DNA of 64,000 nucleotides from Stropharia rugosoannulata (lineage: Eukaryota > Basidiomycota > Agaricomycetes > Agaricales > Strophariaceae): positions 2,852,001-2,916,000 of the forward strand of contig JANCIK010000010.1 of NCBI GenBank assembly GCA_028532985.1. The letters run 5' to 3'. Of this stretch, positions 36,885 through 49,483 are shown in pieces. The position numbers and the translations under genes were made by a program. The stretch's first letter is position 1. Each line of letters begins with the position of its first letter. Below the pieces are notes generated by a model, which saw only the letters and a list, made by a program, of their open reading frames with translations, was not told the origin of the DNA and did no database searches.

Positions 36885-37470
36885 GTGCCAGCAGTGTATG
36901 GTTGGCGAGAGTAAGGCCAGGTCTTTTTTGACTTGACTACTTGACTTTGAAAGTACGAAACCCACCGTTTATGGCACTGGTGTTCTTGTAACACCAGCGT
37001 AACACCTACAGTGTTTCTGCAATAGGTATTCACCACTGGTATTGAACCCTCGCACTTTCCGCGGGAGGAGGGCATGTTGCCAACCATGTGTCAGACCCGG
37101 GGGCCCAATTAATGCAGGTTAACTAAAAGTGAAGTCATCGCGGGTTCTCTCTGGGTACTTGTAACGACACGTTTACTCGATCGAGTTGCGGTGCATCCTA
37201 TTTCAGACCAATTTTTCCAAGCCAAAAACTCCCAAGCGCCTTGCTTTGGGTATGCTACTTGCTAAGTTCTGCTTGCTAAAAACAAGAAGGAAATGCTACG
37301 TTCCGTGGTGGCACATGCCCTCGCTTGATCGTTGCACTAATGAACTCCAATGCCTATTAAATTGTCAAATAGCCCTTGCTAATTACTTATCGCTTTGAAG
37401 TTCGTTATGTGACAGGATAATACGCTACGGTGGCCAGTCACGGTGAATGACACCGGTCCTGCTTGCTAAC
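36885..37470 (-). repeat. Inverted, diverged copy of the C and A/B repeat blocks
   Basis: 36890-37000 is a reverse-complement match to unit C (GGTTGGCGAG...GGCCAGGTC...TTTATGGCACTGG). 37113-37160 mirrors the GTTAACC/TGACTTCACT block. 37404-37437 mirrors the GCGTATTATCCTGTCAC block of copy B. Confidence 0.6.
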
Positions 37471-38034
37471 CGTAGGCCTGGATAATGCAGATACCAGCTA
37501 GACACCCCCATGTTTCCGCATCGCGCCGGACATAAAGTTCACCATGCACATTCCGGCTCCACGTCAGAACCACAAACACAAAGTTAAGGTTCAGTCAGCC
37601 AGTCAATCAGCGAAGCTGAAGGTTTGAAGAAACATGATCGCCCAGCACCAAAGTATACATAATACAGCACCTCAGCAAACACACCTCAAAACTTCCTAGC
37701 ACAGCTGCAACCCAAACGCCCAGTCCTCGAATCTCAATTCGAGTTTCCGGAAATTGCCACGCCATAATACACGACTAAATACAACGACACGGGCAAGTGG
37801 AGACAAGATTCCCAGATCAAAAGTTTATCTGAACGTGCTGCTTTCTTATCTCACCCAAATTCCCTGTCCGCCCCACCTATGGCGATCAATGTCAAAGAAA
37901 TTTCAGACTCAGCGCAGGACACGAGGCAGAATCTATGTCGCTGAGTCTGAACATAGTCTGATGTGAGTTCAAGTGTAAGCCGCACTTTTTACGGCTGGCA
38001 AGTGGTGTCAGACAGTCCCGGTGTGGGTAGAGGG

Positions 38035-40128
38035 CTAATCAATGTTCCCTGTCCCATTCACTCTCTCTGCACCCCATCTGAAGCAAACAGCAAGGGCGGC
38101 AGCGACGAGGAATGTCCAGTCGAACAAAGATCCAAACACCTCAAATGCAGGTATGGTCGCGAACAGGTTTGTTTCTACCTGTATATCATCACCTGTCCCA
38201 GATGGGGGAGGCGGCGGAAAGGACGAGCGCATCTGGACTATTGTAGATAATAAATAGATGCCCTATAAAAAAAAGTTCAGTCAGCGCTGCACCTGACCAT
38301 GAACATCACGGCGTACCATGAGCTGCGCAAGAACTAATAGCATGAGCGAAGCGGCAAGATTCCGACTCGTAATGTGCAACGCCCTCGTTGCACCGCGCAA
38401 GACAAGTCGAATGCTAGTCAGTATGATGATGCCTACAAGTAAGAGACTCAGTTGGCGTGCAACGGAAGCTATGTCCTCAGTCTTGAACTCCGCCGATGAG
38501 ACCCGTGAGAGGAGTGAAGCCAGCATGTTCGTAATGAGATCAGTGGTGGATGATGCTCGTCGCGTCCGGAGAAGTGTGACATTGTACAAGGACTGAAGTC
38601 AATCCGTTTAAGCTCAAAAACGCCTGTTTGGTAGAATGACTTACAGTCAAAACCCTTATCATGCAATACGTCATGAACAGCCGTCCAATAAGGTTAAACA
38701 CCATGCCCTTGAACGTGCTGGAGAACTTGGCCGCTTCGCGCCTCTCGCGCAGGGATTCCAGATTACGGGTCATTTGAAATTCAAGTGCCTCCAACCCTTG
38801 AAGCTCGAGGGACACTGGATAGCATATATGCAAGTGGGTCAAAGATGACATCTAGATTAGACAAAGAAGATGGCTTACGACTATCACTTCCTCGAAACGA
38901 CGAGCCTACGCGCGAGAACCACGTGTCTTGACTCTGTCGTAAACTAAGTTAAAGATCCACAAACTAGGAATGTAGAGTTGACTGACTGGTGACATTTCCC
39001 GTCGGGAAGCTTCAGTACGCCTAGCGCGCATATCATTCCTCACGCTAGTGAGCGCGTATTGCGCGGTGTCGATGTCTTGTTCGGAAGGCACACTTCTCGT
39101 GCCCATGGTGAGCGCACTAAAACGTGAAACAGCGGGAAATATCACCTACGCCGCATGCGATCCAAAGGGGAGGAACTGCCACGAGCTGCTGATGGCTCCG
39201 AAGCCAGAAAGCAAGCCGAGAATTATGGTGCCGAGGACGATTAAACGCGATAAAACTGTCGTCGTCGTGTCTGACGACTTTAGAGAGGGCGGGATCGGAA
39301 TGTAGGACAGCGCTACGAGATATAGTACAACAGGTACCAGACTAATCGTTATCCTGGCGCCCAAAAGTGTCCTGGCGCCAGACCCGACGGCAATAAACAG
39401 GCTGAAAGACAGCGGGATCACAACGAGGATAGCGGTCATAAGGATGAACAGCGAGAGTTTCCAGTTGAAGAGACGTGACCTAGATGACGAGTTCTTGTAT
39501 TTTAGATACCACTTCGTTGGAAACACATAGCATATACGTACTCGGGTGAAAATACTCCAATGCCTTGAAGCATGAGCAGGACAAATAGCATACAACTCTC
39601 TGCAAAACACCATGAAAAGATGGTCCGCGACACAGCAGTGTGGAGATAGGTCGTATCATCTAACGAAAACCTGGATGATCTCGGAGTATGAGTGGTAGGA
39701 GGAGGGAGTGATTCTAGCTCGATGTCTGATTCAAAGTTCAACGCGGCGAGGCTGGCTATGCTAGGACTACTCGGGCGACGCGAAAATGTGGGCGTCCCAG
39801 GTGTTCCAATAGATGACAGTGTCCGTAAGTCAGAGTATAATGCCCGAAGGAGATACTTCCTGCAAGAGAAGAAAAGCGAAAATCTGGAGTCGTATTCGCA
39901 TTAGCTGTGATCAGAAAACAACATGCTACGAACCTTGCAAGCGTGAGTAGGCCTGTCTCTATTCCAAACTCTGTTGACATTTTTCGATGAAAATGCGGGA
40001 TATATGCGCAATAATGTGTTCGTTCTTAAACCTGCCTGCCAGCGAAGGCGTTGACGTTGGATGTTGGTTGTATGCTGTATAATTGTGGCGAATAAGTCGT
40101 CTTCAGGCAAGAGAGTTGTCTGTGACAT
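38035..40128 (-). CDS. Golgi pH regulator (GPHR/GPR89, ABA_GPCR domain) homologue
   Basis: Seen: a multi-exon membrane protein starting MSQTTLLPEDDLFATIIQ. An N-terminal helix (FGIETGLLTLARFVACCFLI) is followed by a Ser/Pro loop (SSIGTPGTPTFSRRPSSPS). Helices include TIFSWCFAESCMLFVLLMLQ and LGTIILGLLSGFGAISSSW; the latter matches the conserved L-x-G-F-G-A of the GPHR core. A charged middle loop has QGLEALEFQMTRNLESLRER. The last helices are VGIIILTSIRLVLRGATRAL and SLMLLVLAQLM, joined in phase over an intron near 38250-38303 to GIYLLSTIVQMRSSFPPPPP. The final helix is FGSLFDWTFLVAAALAVCFR. Known: GPHR is a voltage-dependent anion channel that acidifies the Golgi in animals; plants and fungi have orthologues once called GTGs. 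Inferred: about 580 residues, eight to nine helices, Golgi/ER. The stop at 38281 seen without splicing is inside that last intron. Confidence 0.82.
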
Positions 40129-41289
40129 ACATAGAAGAGACTCTACTGATTGGCTGCTTCACATAGGTCTGTTCTAAAATCCGTTTCGCCCTTGGCGAAT
40201 AGGTGTAGGGAAGGACAAAGAAAGGAGGTGAAGAGAGGTGAAGAGAGTAATGCTCCGCTTTATTGCTGCCGTAAGTAGTAAAGCGAAGAATGTCGAAATG
40301 AGCCGATATTGATACTTACCAAACATGAAATCGGAGCTTGAAAAAGTTGTTCGGCATCAGTTTTGACATTCCGCCCTGAACGTTAAAATATATCGGGAAT
40401 GGCGATTGCCCAGAGTGTTGCAATAGTTAGTAATGGCTCATCAATGGCTCATTTTATCTCCTTCAATTCTTTCATCCTACGCCAATCCTACGCTGTCAAT
40501 TCTGGCTGTCGATATTATGAGAATTGGAGCTTCAAACTTCAAGCATGAATCTGAAGCGGCGCAATCATTGTACACACGTTTACACTAAAGTTCAGGGAGC
40601 AAACTGGTACTGAACAACTACTGGAATTAGTGACTTGAAGATATCTGCCCGAATAACAAATACCAATTGCTTCGCAGGGAAGTCGGTATACTATTACTCA
40701 TATACTAATGGTATAAGGGATATGTTCTGATTAGATACATTTACATCTCGCGTAAAACTTGAGTTTGTTGAGCATCCCACAAGGATCTAGTCATACTGCA
40801 AGTCTGGTCGTAAGCTATGTACCGCATTTCTTCATATGTTTCCATCGCCAGACACCTCAGCTGTTAAGGTTGAAAGTTTAATGACCATCTGAAGCTCCAT
40901 AAGGGCTCAATGAAAACCTGTGACAAATTTTGTCTTGACATTAACTTACATTCTCATTTGACTGATTATCAGTGTTTTGCGCTCTGGTGGCATGCCTCGA
41001 TACAAGCGTTGAGTCAATTACTCGAGCATTGTGCCTGAACGTCGACCGTGCATTTAATCTGGAGCGTGTTTATGAAGTGTTCCAAGTATGATCGCTGAAT
41101 GATCCTCACGATGCAAGTAAAGAGTTGGAGAACACTTTCCGTTACGCGTGAGAAGGTTGAAACTCCAGATCATTATATGTGCCACTCACATCGAGCCAGA
41201 ATCGTGTAATTACCGATCCAAATGACTCCAGATATTGAATCAGTCAACCGCCTCATATCTTCGAGTCCCTTTAAACCAGACCTACAATT
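40129..41289. other. Intergenic region
   Basis: Promoter side of the GPHR gene and 3' side of the second DUF6534 gene. AT-rich, with no supported gene. Confidence 0.45.
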
Positions 41290-42360
41290 ATTGGGCATTG
41301 TCAAGAACTAAGTGAATGCATGTGAGCTTGAGCAAATTTCAAACGGAAAAGAACTCTGACCAGTATCACGGTTGTTATACTTGTTATTCCTGTTATAAGA
41401 CCGGTATCTAAAGTGGATAGTAAGACAAAATCAAGCATCGTAGACGCAGCATACGCATGGTCCAAACAATTATCTTATCTATCGTTCTCACTGTCCTACG
41501 AGTGAGGTTATACTGACTCCGTATATTGACAATTAGGTATTTGCTTTACCTCTTGAAAGAACCGGGCTTCCGCCTATGTAGATAATAGCAAAGAGACCCA
41601 CAAATGATGGTGTCGTTTACTAGGTTGACAGCAAAGATTGTTGTAAGTACTGGCTTCCACTTCTCCACGAATTCCACGAGGTTGGTCGTTATTATCCCTT
41701 CCACGTTCGCAAATATTCCCAGAATCAGACGTATAGTCGCCAGGATCCAACCCAGTATTGGAATTATCAGGCTCCCCTTACTGATGATCCGCACACGGTC
41801 GGCAAAAAAGGACTAAAATGGGCATAAATTTAATACGACTACATGTAAACCGATCGATGGAATACAGACCTGAACAATGAAAGATATGATTCCACTTAAA
41901 AAGATAATTCCCCTGAGCGATACCGCAGACCTGACCAGCGACTCTGGATTGCCATAGTTGAGAATGCTATAATAGAACGTTGAATGACTGATGCATATAG
42001 AGTGGACAAGTTCACACAGCCTAAAAAGTCAGAGGAGTCATGTTAAAAACTCTACAAAAGCCCAAAGTAAACCAGGTACCAGACAATAACGACCTACGTA
42101 GTATCCAACAAAATAAATTAGCCTTCACACTATAGCTTAGAAATGGTCACGTTGATTACCATAATTTTGAGTGCTTTCTTGTCTGTTGGAAAATTGATGA
42201 AATAGATAAACACTTGCAGCGTCAAAATCCCGAACAGAAATGTTGAGATAATGGTTGCTATGAGAAGCACTCCAAGAGTTGACAACAGGTTGAAAACAGC
42301 CATAGGGAAAACGAAGAAGGGGCACTCTGCAGTGGGGGGTGTAAATGTAAACGGCACCAC
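41290..42360 (-). CDS. DUF6534-family membrane protein (copy 2, 3' end uncertain)
   Basis: Seen: ATG at 42360 (MVPFTFTPPTAECPFF), then VLLIATIISTFLFGILTLQV and FIYFINFPTDKKALKIMV, matching the family's first two helices. Exons near 41880-41990 give a third and fourth helix, and ILGWILATIRLILGIFANVE a fifth. AVNLVNDTIICGSLCYYLHR is the D-x-x-I-x-x-x-L-C-x-x-L-x-R signature. Short exons at about 41450-41505 (RTVRTIDKIIVWTM) and 41345-41410 join in phase as HTGLITGITSITTVIL, the usual following helix. Known: DUF6534 has no established role. The family's last N-S-L-L-x-x-L-N-x-R segment is not recognisable, so the gene may be decayed at its 3' end or my model may be incomplete. It is shorter than copy 1 at 3.6 kb. 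Confidence 0.6.
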
Positions 42361-43021
42361 TCTCGTTTCCCGACTGCAGTGCCAGTTTAAAACAGGCTTT
42401 GTATCAAACTCGCCACAGATTCGTGAGTTTCAATTTGATGACATCGGAACATCAATGAAGATTCTGTTCTTCACCGTGATTCCACATTCCATAGCATTGT
42501 TATTCTTGTACTTGATATATGAAAGTAAAGGTGGAGTAAAGTTCATCACACACTAGTGTATTACATAAACATAGTCAAAAGCGTCGAGGAATGGGTGCGA
42601 CTGAACTTTGAGCCGAACACTCCTTCAAAGGTGCCATTAATTTTAAAAAAAATGCGTATGAATACGATTGTGTTTAGTTTGTAGTTTGTAGTTCTCCGTT
42701 GCGATAGGGTCACCATGAGCTAATGGTGGGTTCGCAAACCGCCACTTCTCCCTAGATTCAAAGTGTGCTTGGATGAGCACTTCTATCCGATGATCATGAC
42801 GCCCCCATTTTGATGCAATACTTTGAATCTCTCTTAGAACGAGATAAGACAAAGAGAAGACGCGGTATCTGTATCTAGTCTTGGTGTGCAGACGACCATC
42901 TGATTATCATTCACCTAGGTTTGCTTCTGATCGCGAATTCTTTTTCGGAATTCCACTTGAATTTTACCAAGGCGTAGTAACGATTAAAAGATGCTGTATT
43001 ATTAATTATAAAAGTACACTT
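42361..43021. other. Intergenic region
   Basis: No supported gene. A minus-strand open stretch at 42643-42852 matches nothing known. Confidence 0.45.
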
Positions 43022-44319
43022 TTACAACTGGAAGGTTGATCCTATATTACCGAACTTGATGTTCGAGAAAGTAACATTGACTGAAGGGCCGCCAGAGGTG
43101 TCGAGTCCACCAGTGCAGGTTCCCGCTCCAGGGCCGTCAAGCCAGGTCATGCCGCCGGATGGGTCGTCCCACAAGCTGAATACCAAAACCATGCCGGTAT
43201 CGAAGGCAGTGCTGAGTGGCTTCATTCCGCCGGTCTGATCGAACAAGTTGCTCGCGCCCATGATCTTTTGCTGGTCATCGCAGAACTGCTGAGAGAGAGA
43301 GTTGAGCGGGGGCATGCCTGTGAAGTTCGTCGCGGGGTTCTCATGGATGCGGCCGTTCTGGACGTAGAGGCGGCGGATCTCAGTGAGGTTTCCATCGGGG
43401 CGTCCGTTGTGGGTGACGAACTGGGTGACGACGGTGAACTTCTTGGTGGTGTCGACTGTCATCCCGGGGCCGTAGAACTTGGTGTTTCCTTGGTGGAATG
43501 CGTTGAATCCACAGCCATTACCATCGCACTGACCCTGGCAACCAGTCTCCGGACAGGTGTATGGGCCGTCCTCCAGGCATCCGTGGGTGGTCACCGCGTT
43601 GGAGATCCTGTTTGCCTCCCAGATATCCATCTCATTGCAGCAGATGCCGGAATTGTTGAAGTTAGCCTGCAATGATATGTCAGAATTTATGAGTAGTATT
43701 ACCATAATACACTTACCTGGCCGTTGAAGAAGTTGTCGCCTGAAGGGCATTGCGCATCGCAGTATCCAACGCCGTACTTGGCACCTGCCTTGTTTGCAGC
43801 TCCGGTACCGCCGTGGAGGTTCATTTCGCTGAAGTAGAGCGCCGCGTTCATGCCGCAGGCAACCTGGCTGAGGTCAACGTCGAAGGCGAACTCGCGCTGG
43901 TTCAACTTGAACATCTCGTATGACTGTTGGTCGGCAGAGAGTAGGTAGAGACGAGGACCAGAGTTGGTGACGGTGTTAAGTGTCATGGTCAACGCGTTGC
44001 CGCTGGTGAAGACACCGGAAGTCGCGTAGTCAACACCCTCGACGGCACAGTTCTGCGCGCAAGTGGTCGCGTCGGGACAGATAGTGGGATCCCAGGTGTT
44101 TCCGTTCTTGCAGTTGTCATAGCCGCCGACGTTGTGTGTCCATCGATAATTAGCGTCGATGGTGACTGATCCGTTAACCTTTTTGCAGATGCCGGGAAGG
44201 GTACACTCCTCCCAAAGGAGAGGTGGGTTGACCTCTTGGGTGTTAGTACCGATTTGTTGGCCAAGGACACCCGCCACGAAGAGTGGGGCAAGAGCTACCA
44301 GAGAGCGCAGGTATGTCAT
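43022..44319 (-). CDS. GH7 cellulase, endoglucanase-like, without CBM1
   Basis: Seen: two exons joined over one short intron near 43667-43718. A signal peptide (MTYLRSLVALAPLFVAGVLG) is followed by the mature start QQIGTNTQEVNPPLLWEECT. The core has MNAALYFSEMNLHGG, AGAKYGVGYCDAQCP, then GICCNEMDIWEANRISNA carrying the E-x-D-x-x-E catalytic triad. Later parts are FNAFHQGNTKFYGPGMTVD, SLWDDPSGGMTWLDGPGAG and the end SNIKFGNIGSTFQL. Known: GH7 enzymes cut beta-1,4-glucan with retention of configuration. The ICCNEMDIWEAN form of the triad is seen in endoglucanases, while reducing-end cellobiohydrolases usually have CCSEMDVWEAN. Inferred: a secreted catalytic domain of about 420 residues lacking linker and carbohydrate-binding module. 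Whether it is an endoglucanase or a loop-poor cellobiohydrolase needs a tree. A TATA-like box lies 36 nt upstream. Confidence 0.92.
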
Positions 44320-44354
44320 TTTGTGCTGCTAAAACGACATTAGATAGTCAGAGG

Positions 44355-44361
44355 TTTTATA
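44355..44361 (-). promoter_or_regulatory. TATA-like box of the GH7 gene
   Basis: TATAAAA on the minus strand, about 36 nt upstream of the start codon. Confidence 0.55.
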
Positions 44362-45035
44362 CATACCAGGTAAGACTCCTACACGGAAAATGTCCGCCTG
44401 CGCCAGACGGTATAATCCTTCATTAACATAAGATTTGCTGGTTCATCCGCAACGCCGAATATGACTGGAGAATAGCGCGTGGCCGTTTCTCCGAGGATGC
44501 CGAACATGCAGCGATGATGTCGCGGACAGCGCAAAAGAGTAAGGCTGATGGCTTCACCACGGCGGCACGGCAATGACCTTGACTCGCTAACCTAGACAGT
44601 AGGGGATGTCGGTGCGCCAACGGGCTGAGAACTATGAAAATATGCTATTAGCGAAGTAAACTCTAACATTAGTAGCCTGCATAGTGGTCCTCTGAACTCC
44701 CAGATAGTTTACCACCGACGGGCGGTTGCCCAACTGCATCCCGACAACAAGCCGAGTTACCATCGCGAAGACGTGGCGTTGCAGGCAGACCGTCGGTATC
44801 GAGTAGATTTTCCACAATAAGCAATGGAAGCTCGCAGCAACAATATCACGGGTCCTGATGCGGAACATATTCACGAAGTAGGATTAAAATAAATATTGGA
44901 AGAGCAGCTTACCGTGTATATTTTTGGTTCATGTGTGGAGTAGGCAGAGTTCTACGGACGCTATTGCGCGCAGTACGAGGTGCAAATAAAATGGGGCTAT
45001 ATGCATATAGTAAAGTATGAAGCACGATGACCGGA
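44362..45035. other. Intergenic region
   Basis: Upstream region of the GH7 gene and 3' flank of the flippase gene. Short open frames only; nothing recognised. Confidence 0.45.
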
Positions 45036-48000
45036 CTACAATAATTTACTGGAAGCCGCGGGAGCCACTTTTCTTTTCACTAATTTGAAGATGTATAGTG
45101 GTAGCGCACTGATGGCGACAATCGCGGCGACTTTCCAGGCAAATGTATATGTGACCACAAATGAAAGATCTGGACGAATGCTCAATGACCAATTCATCAC
45201 GCCGATAAGTCGACAAAGACTCACCGAAGTAGGCAGGCAAAAACGCCATGCTGATCATATAGAAGAATAAGGTAACAACTTCCGAAATTATCATGTATGG
45301 ATGCCTGCGTAAAAATAAAAATAAATCGATTAAATTTGGTTGCACAGGTATGTAATAGGGTACATACCACGTTGTAATTTCCAAAGCCACCATAATCAAT
45401 TCATTGAGGATCAGCGCGGTGAACGAGATAGACACGATATGAAGGAACTCGTTCTCGAAAAGTACGAGGGACATAATCATGATAGCAGCCCCTGAGAAAC
45501 AGGAGTCAGGTTTGCCTTATAATAACTATAAAAGTGAGGAATACCTTGGTACAGACTGACCATCAACCACTGGAAGAAAGTCTTGTAAGAAAGAGCGCGG
45601 CCCTTCGTCAGCTCCTTGTAGAGTTCAGGATACAACAAAGCCAGATCCTCGCTAACGTCCTTGTCCAGGACGAGAGAGAACACGGGAGCCATGGTATAGA
45701 TAGTAGCGTATCCAACCATCAACCATCCCTGATACAAAGCAATAGGAGCGAAATAGAAAATGGCGGAGAAGACAGCCTGCATGACAGAAATGATCAGGCC
45801 ACGGTGAATGACGAACTGGGCCAGCTTTGCAGAACGGCGGTATGAATTACGGCCGTGCCATAGTAATAGTTTCGTGAGGAATGAAAATTGAGTGACAGAG
45901 AAGTCTGCTGCAAGTGATGCCTGCTTTCCTTCTTTACCGACGATGCCAACACCTGCTCAAGTATTAGAAAATTGAAAAGAAGAGATTTAAGTTTGAGCAC
46001 TTACCAACATCGGCAGCTTGGATCATGCTAACGTCGTTTCCTCCATCGCCAATGCAACATATACGCTTCTTCGTGAACACACGTATCAACCGGGCGACAT
46101 CAGCCTTTTGCGTAGGGGAACACCGACAAGCGACGACGGCAGAAAGTTTAGTAGCGATCTCAATGAACTCGTTTTTGAACAAGTTGAGACAGAGCTGATC
46201 GCAGAAGACGATTAGAACACGTGATTAAATAGCAACGATGCGTGAAAAGATTTACCTGAAGAGACTCCCCATCGATGACCAGACAGCAATCCAACTTGTT
46301 CTGCAAGAAATCAAGTTGATCTCGAATCTGGTCGGCCGTTTGTACTGAAAAAATGACAGTCAGCGAGCAAGATTAAATTGACAGCAAATTTTGTACGCAC
46401 GTTTAGACATCTCATGTATATACTGCCCACGAGCAACCAGCTTAGTGGAAATTGCAATACACCGTGCTGTCTCGACCTTGTCTCCAGTTAACATCCAAAT
46501 CCGTATCCCCGCATTCCTCAACAATTCGAGGGTTCCCTTGACTTCATCTTGCAGCTTATCCTCAACACCAGTGAGGCCAAGCAGCTCAAGGTCGTGCTCT
46601 AGGTACTTTGCCACCACATCAGCCATCGCCTCATTTCTGTTATCCAGGCTAATCGAGGCGTCATGATATGCAGCCTTAAACTCATTGTAGAGATTGCTTG
46701 ACAGCCGTTTTCGCGCCATCACAAGCGTCCGCAGACCCTCCCGCGCCATATTCCCCGTCTCCTCCTCGAGCCAGTCATTCCGCTGCACAATACGCGCCAT
46801 AACGACGTCGGCGCCCTTCTGAAGGAAAGTAATCTCGCCCGACTGTGTGTCCCTCACGACAATGCCCATCCGCTTGCTCTCCGAGGTGAAAGGGAACACT
46901 TCAAGAATATCGAACGTCAACTCTGCGCCTGTGGGAGCGGTCAAAGTCATCTTGGTTCTGTCGCGGAATGTCAGAGTGAGCCCAACGGAGCCTGTCCACG
47001 TCACGATGGCCACCTCATCCGGGGACGAGGCCTGGTAGGTCACTGTTCCATCGTCGTTTACGACTGGGGTGACCTTGACGAAGTGTATCAGACTGATGAG
47101 TCTGTATATATGCTACAACACTTACATTGTGGCAAAGCGCCAAGCTCATGACAACATCTCTAACCCGCGACGACATGTCTCGTCGACCTCTGAGAGCCAA
47201 TTGAGCACCTGTAGCCAATGAACCTTGTCTCATGTGCGCATGTTCGCCCGTAGCTCCGAATGCCAAAGCCAGTTGGTGTGCGATCTCGTCCATCGAGTCT
47301 GATCCGTAAGACATTGTTCCCATGTGCAGCTTCTTCATTTCCATCTCTGGGGATGGGATTAGCAAACGCCACATGGAGAGCGCCCTGTGGCATACCATTC
47401 TGAGTGAGAGTACCGGTTTTATCCGTCAACAGGTAGGTAATGCGACCAAGTTCTTCAGGAAGTGTACTCGTCCGAACTATTGTATTTGGTATCTGGGTGT
47501 CATTCTCAATTTGGTGTCCGTAAACTGTCTTCCCCATGTCCAGGTTGACGCGCAAACTGCGTAAATAATATTGGTCAAATGTAATGGTATAGAAGAGGAA
47601 AGGCTGACCTGATGGGAATGATAGACGAGAACAGAATGAGGAACCTGAAAACATAGATATACCACTGTCCCCTGAAGCCGTTCAAAGCGACCAATACAAC
47701 TGAAAGTGCAAAAGTGACGGCACATAAAATCTATCTTTGAATCAACTAAACCGTAATATCGTTGTTACTGAAACCAACTCACTTTGGCCAAGCTGTTGAT
47801 CTCCAGGTCCAGTAAACCGACCTTGGTTTCCGGATGACTGGTGTTCATTACAGCTCGCGTCTCTGCCCCAGTGTATATCACGAAACCGACTGCGGAGCCT
47901 GCTGCGAGGACGGTGTTTGACCACAAGATGTTCTCTACCGTTAAGGGGGAGATACTAGGAGGTAAAGGCTGCAAAGGAACGGATTGTTCGAGGGTGGAAT

Positions 48001-49094
48001 CGCTAATATGTCGTCTGTTCATGGTGAATGTTCCAATGAAGGTATGAATGTCCTTAATAGGTGGGTCCGCTGTCGAAGCGTTAAAACAAAGAGGAAACAA
48101 TGTTCTGTCAGACTCACCGTAGACTTCAGCGTCCAGTCTGACTAAATCGCCTTCGTCAATCTTCTGCGACTCGGGCACTGCTACTCGCAATTTCCAATCC
48201 GTCTCCCCATCCAGTTGGTCAGTACGGATGAAGCATGTCCCGGACGAGTCGGAAGTATGGAGTAGAATGAGATCTGCAGGGACACGCTGGTTCTTCTCTA
48301 GCAAAACAAGATCCCCGACCCGTAGTGATGACGATGGTACCGCCCGCGTATTAGCATGATTATTGAGGTAGGCTTGTTCTGCATCTTCGCGGAAGTTTGT
48401 AGCCGTAGGTGGTGTTAGAACAAGATATCGTTGTGAATTCGCCTCGCGATCCCGCTGATGACGTTGCCAATCGTCGTATGCCTCCTTACCCATCGTAACG
48501 AAGAGTACAAACGCTAGAGGAGCTATGTACGTCACGATGAATCCAATCTTCAATGCTGGTATGAATTGCGATAAGGCCACCAGCAGGAAGTATAAATTAA
48601 AGAAGAATTTGAACTGTTCGTAGAAGACAATGGGTAGGAATGTGAATGCATTATATTTCTGATTTCGTATAATGTTCGGTGGGTATCGTGACTGCAGCTT
48701 TTCTGGGGGTGAAGATTAACGGCTTCCTCGTGGAGAATAGTCATTCCGAGTACCTGGAGGGTTGAATGGTATCACTCGCGACTTGTCTTTTGGTGCTGGT
48801 GCTGGTGTAGGCTGAAAAGACGTCAGTGGTGAAATTGACAAACAAATCTTGACATACAAGACTTGTAGATGGCCCCTGCTGGAATTCTTCTTCATACGAC
48901 GCAGATGAAGACTGAAGAAGCCCCTGTTCCTCTTCCGAATCATCCGCATATCGGTCGTTCTTCTTTCCAGACTTGTATAGCCGATTTCTTTGAGGTGCCA
49001 TTGGACGAGAAGTCATGTTGGCAGGTGCTGAAAGAGATATCCCAGCGTTCTCGGCTCTGATTTTCCGCAGTTCGCGCAGTGGAATATCTGACAT
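45036..49094 (-). CDS. neo1: P4-type ATPase, phospholipid flippase of the Neo1/ATP9 class
   Basis: Seen: a cytosolic N-terminus ([18 protein letters not shown]) with acidic/Ser stretches, then [20 protein letters not shown] and [20 protein letters not shown] (first helix pair). The actuator loop has [16 protein letters not shown] (DGET), followed by [20 protein letters not shown]. The phosphorylation site is [15 protein letters not shown]. Nucleotide-domain motifs are [45 protein letters not shown] and [18 protein letters not shown]. The hinge is [21 protein letters not shown]. The final helices end in [16 protein letters not shown]. Known: Neo1-class flippases act without a Cdc50 subunit in Golgi/endosome membranes, moving PE/PS to the cytosolic leaflet; yeast NEO1 is essential. 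Inferred: about 1,080 residues over many short introns, all core motifs intact. The class is assigned from overall fit ([24 protein letters not shown]). Confidence 0.9.
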
Positions 49095-49483
49095 GAACTA
49101 GGTGACCTAGTATATCCTGCAAAAAAAGCGGCTGGGGTCGTATCACAGGTGTGGGTTCATCCAGTGCCTAGGAGTACCCTGGCTGCTTTCTAATAGTTCA
49201 GCGTCGTCGGAAGTTGTGCGTCAATGTCGTGTTAAGTTTTGGTCAAGGCTTGAAGCTTGCTTGAAGCGAATCAACGAGTGTCGCTGCGCGTTGTTGCTGT
49301 CATCACGTGTTTACATCGTCACTCAATGACATCAACTCAAGTTGAACTCAAACTTGACTCAAACTGCTTTATAAATTTCTTCAAGAGTGCCATGTTAATG
49401 AGAACTGGAATTGTGACATAGATACACAATTATAACTAACTAATAACTACCTAGACAGAAAAAAAAAGAGACCTCATAATTAC

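Larger units (their letters stand above)
32675..38034. other. Gene-poor region with interspersed repeat copies
   Basis: About 5.3 kb with no supported gene. It begins with the velvet promoter area. From about 32.97 kb on it holds copies and fragments of one or more repeat families in both orientations (listed separately). No transposase, reverse transcriptase or other mobile-element protein is seen, so the copies would be non-autonomous or decayed. Confidence 0.6.

Noticed and set aside
32968..37470. CRISPR array or phage-type attachment sites suggested by the repeats
   Set aside because: The context is a eukaryotic nuclear genome, repeats are long and diverged, and there are no regular spacers.
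38281..38310. Apparent C-terminus VRRDVHGQVQR of the GPHR gene at 38281
   Set aside because: A GTACGC donor and a TTTATAG acceptor remove it, and the downstream exon (GIYLLSTIVQMRSSF...) supplies the expected last part of the family.
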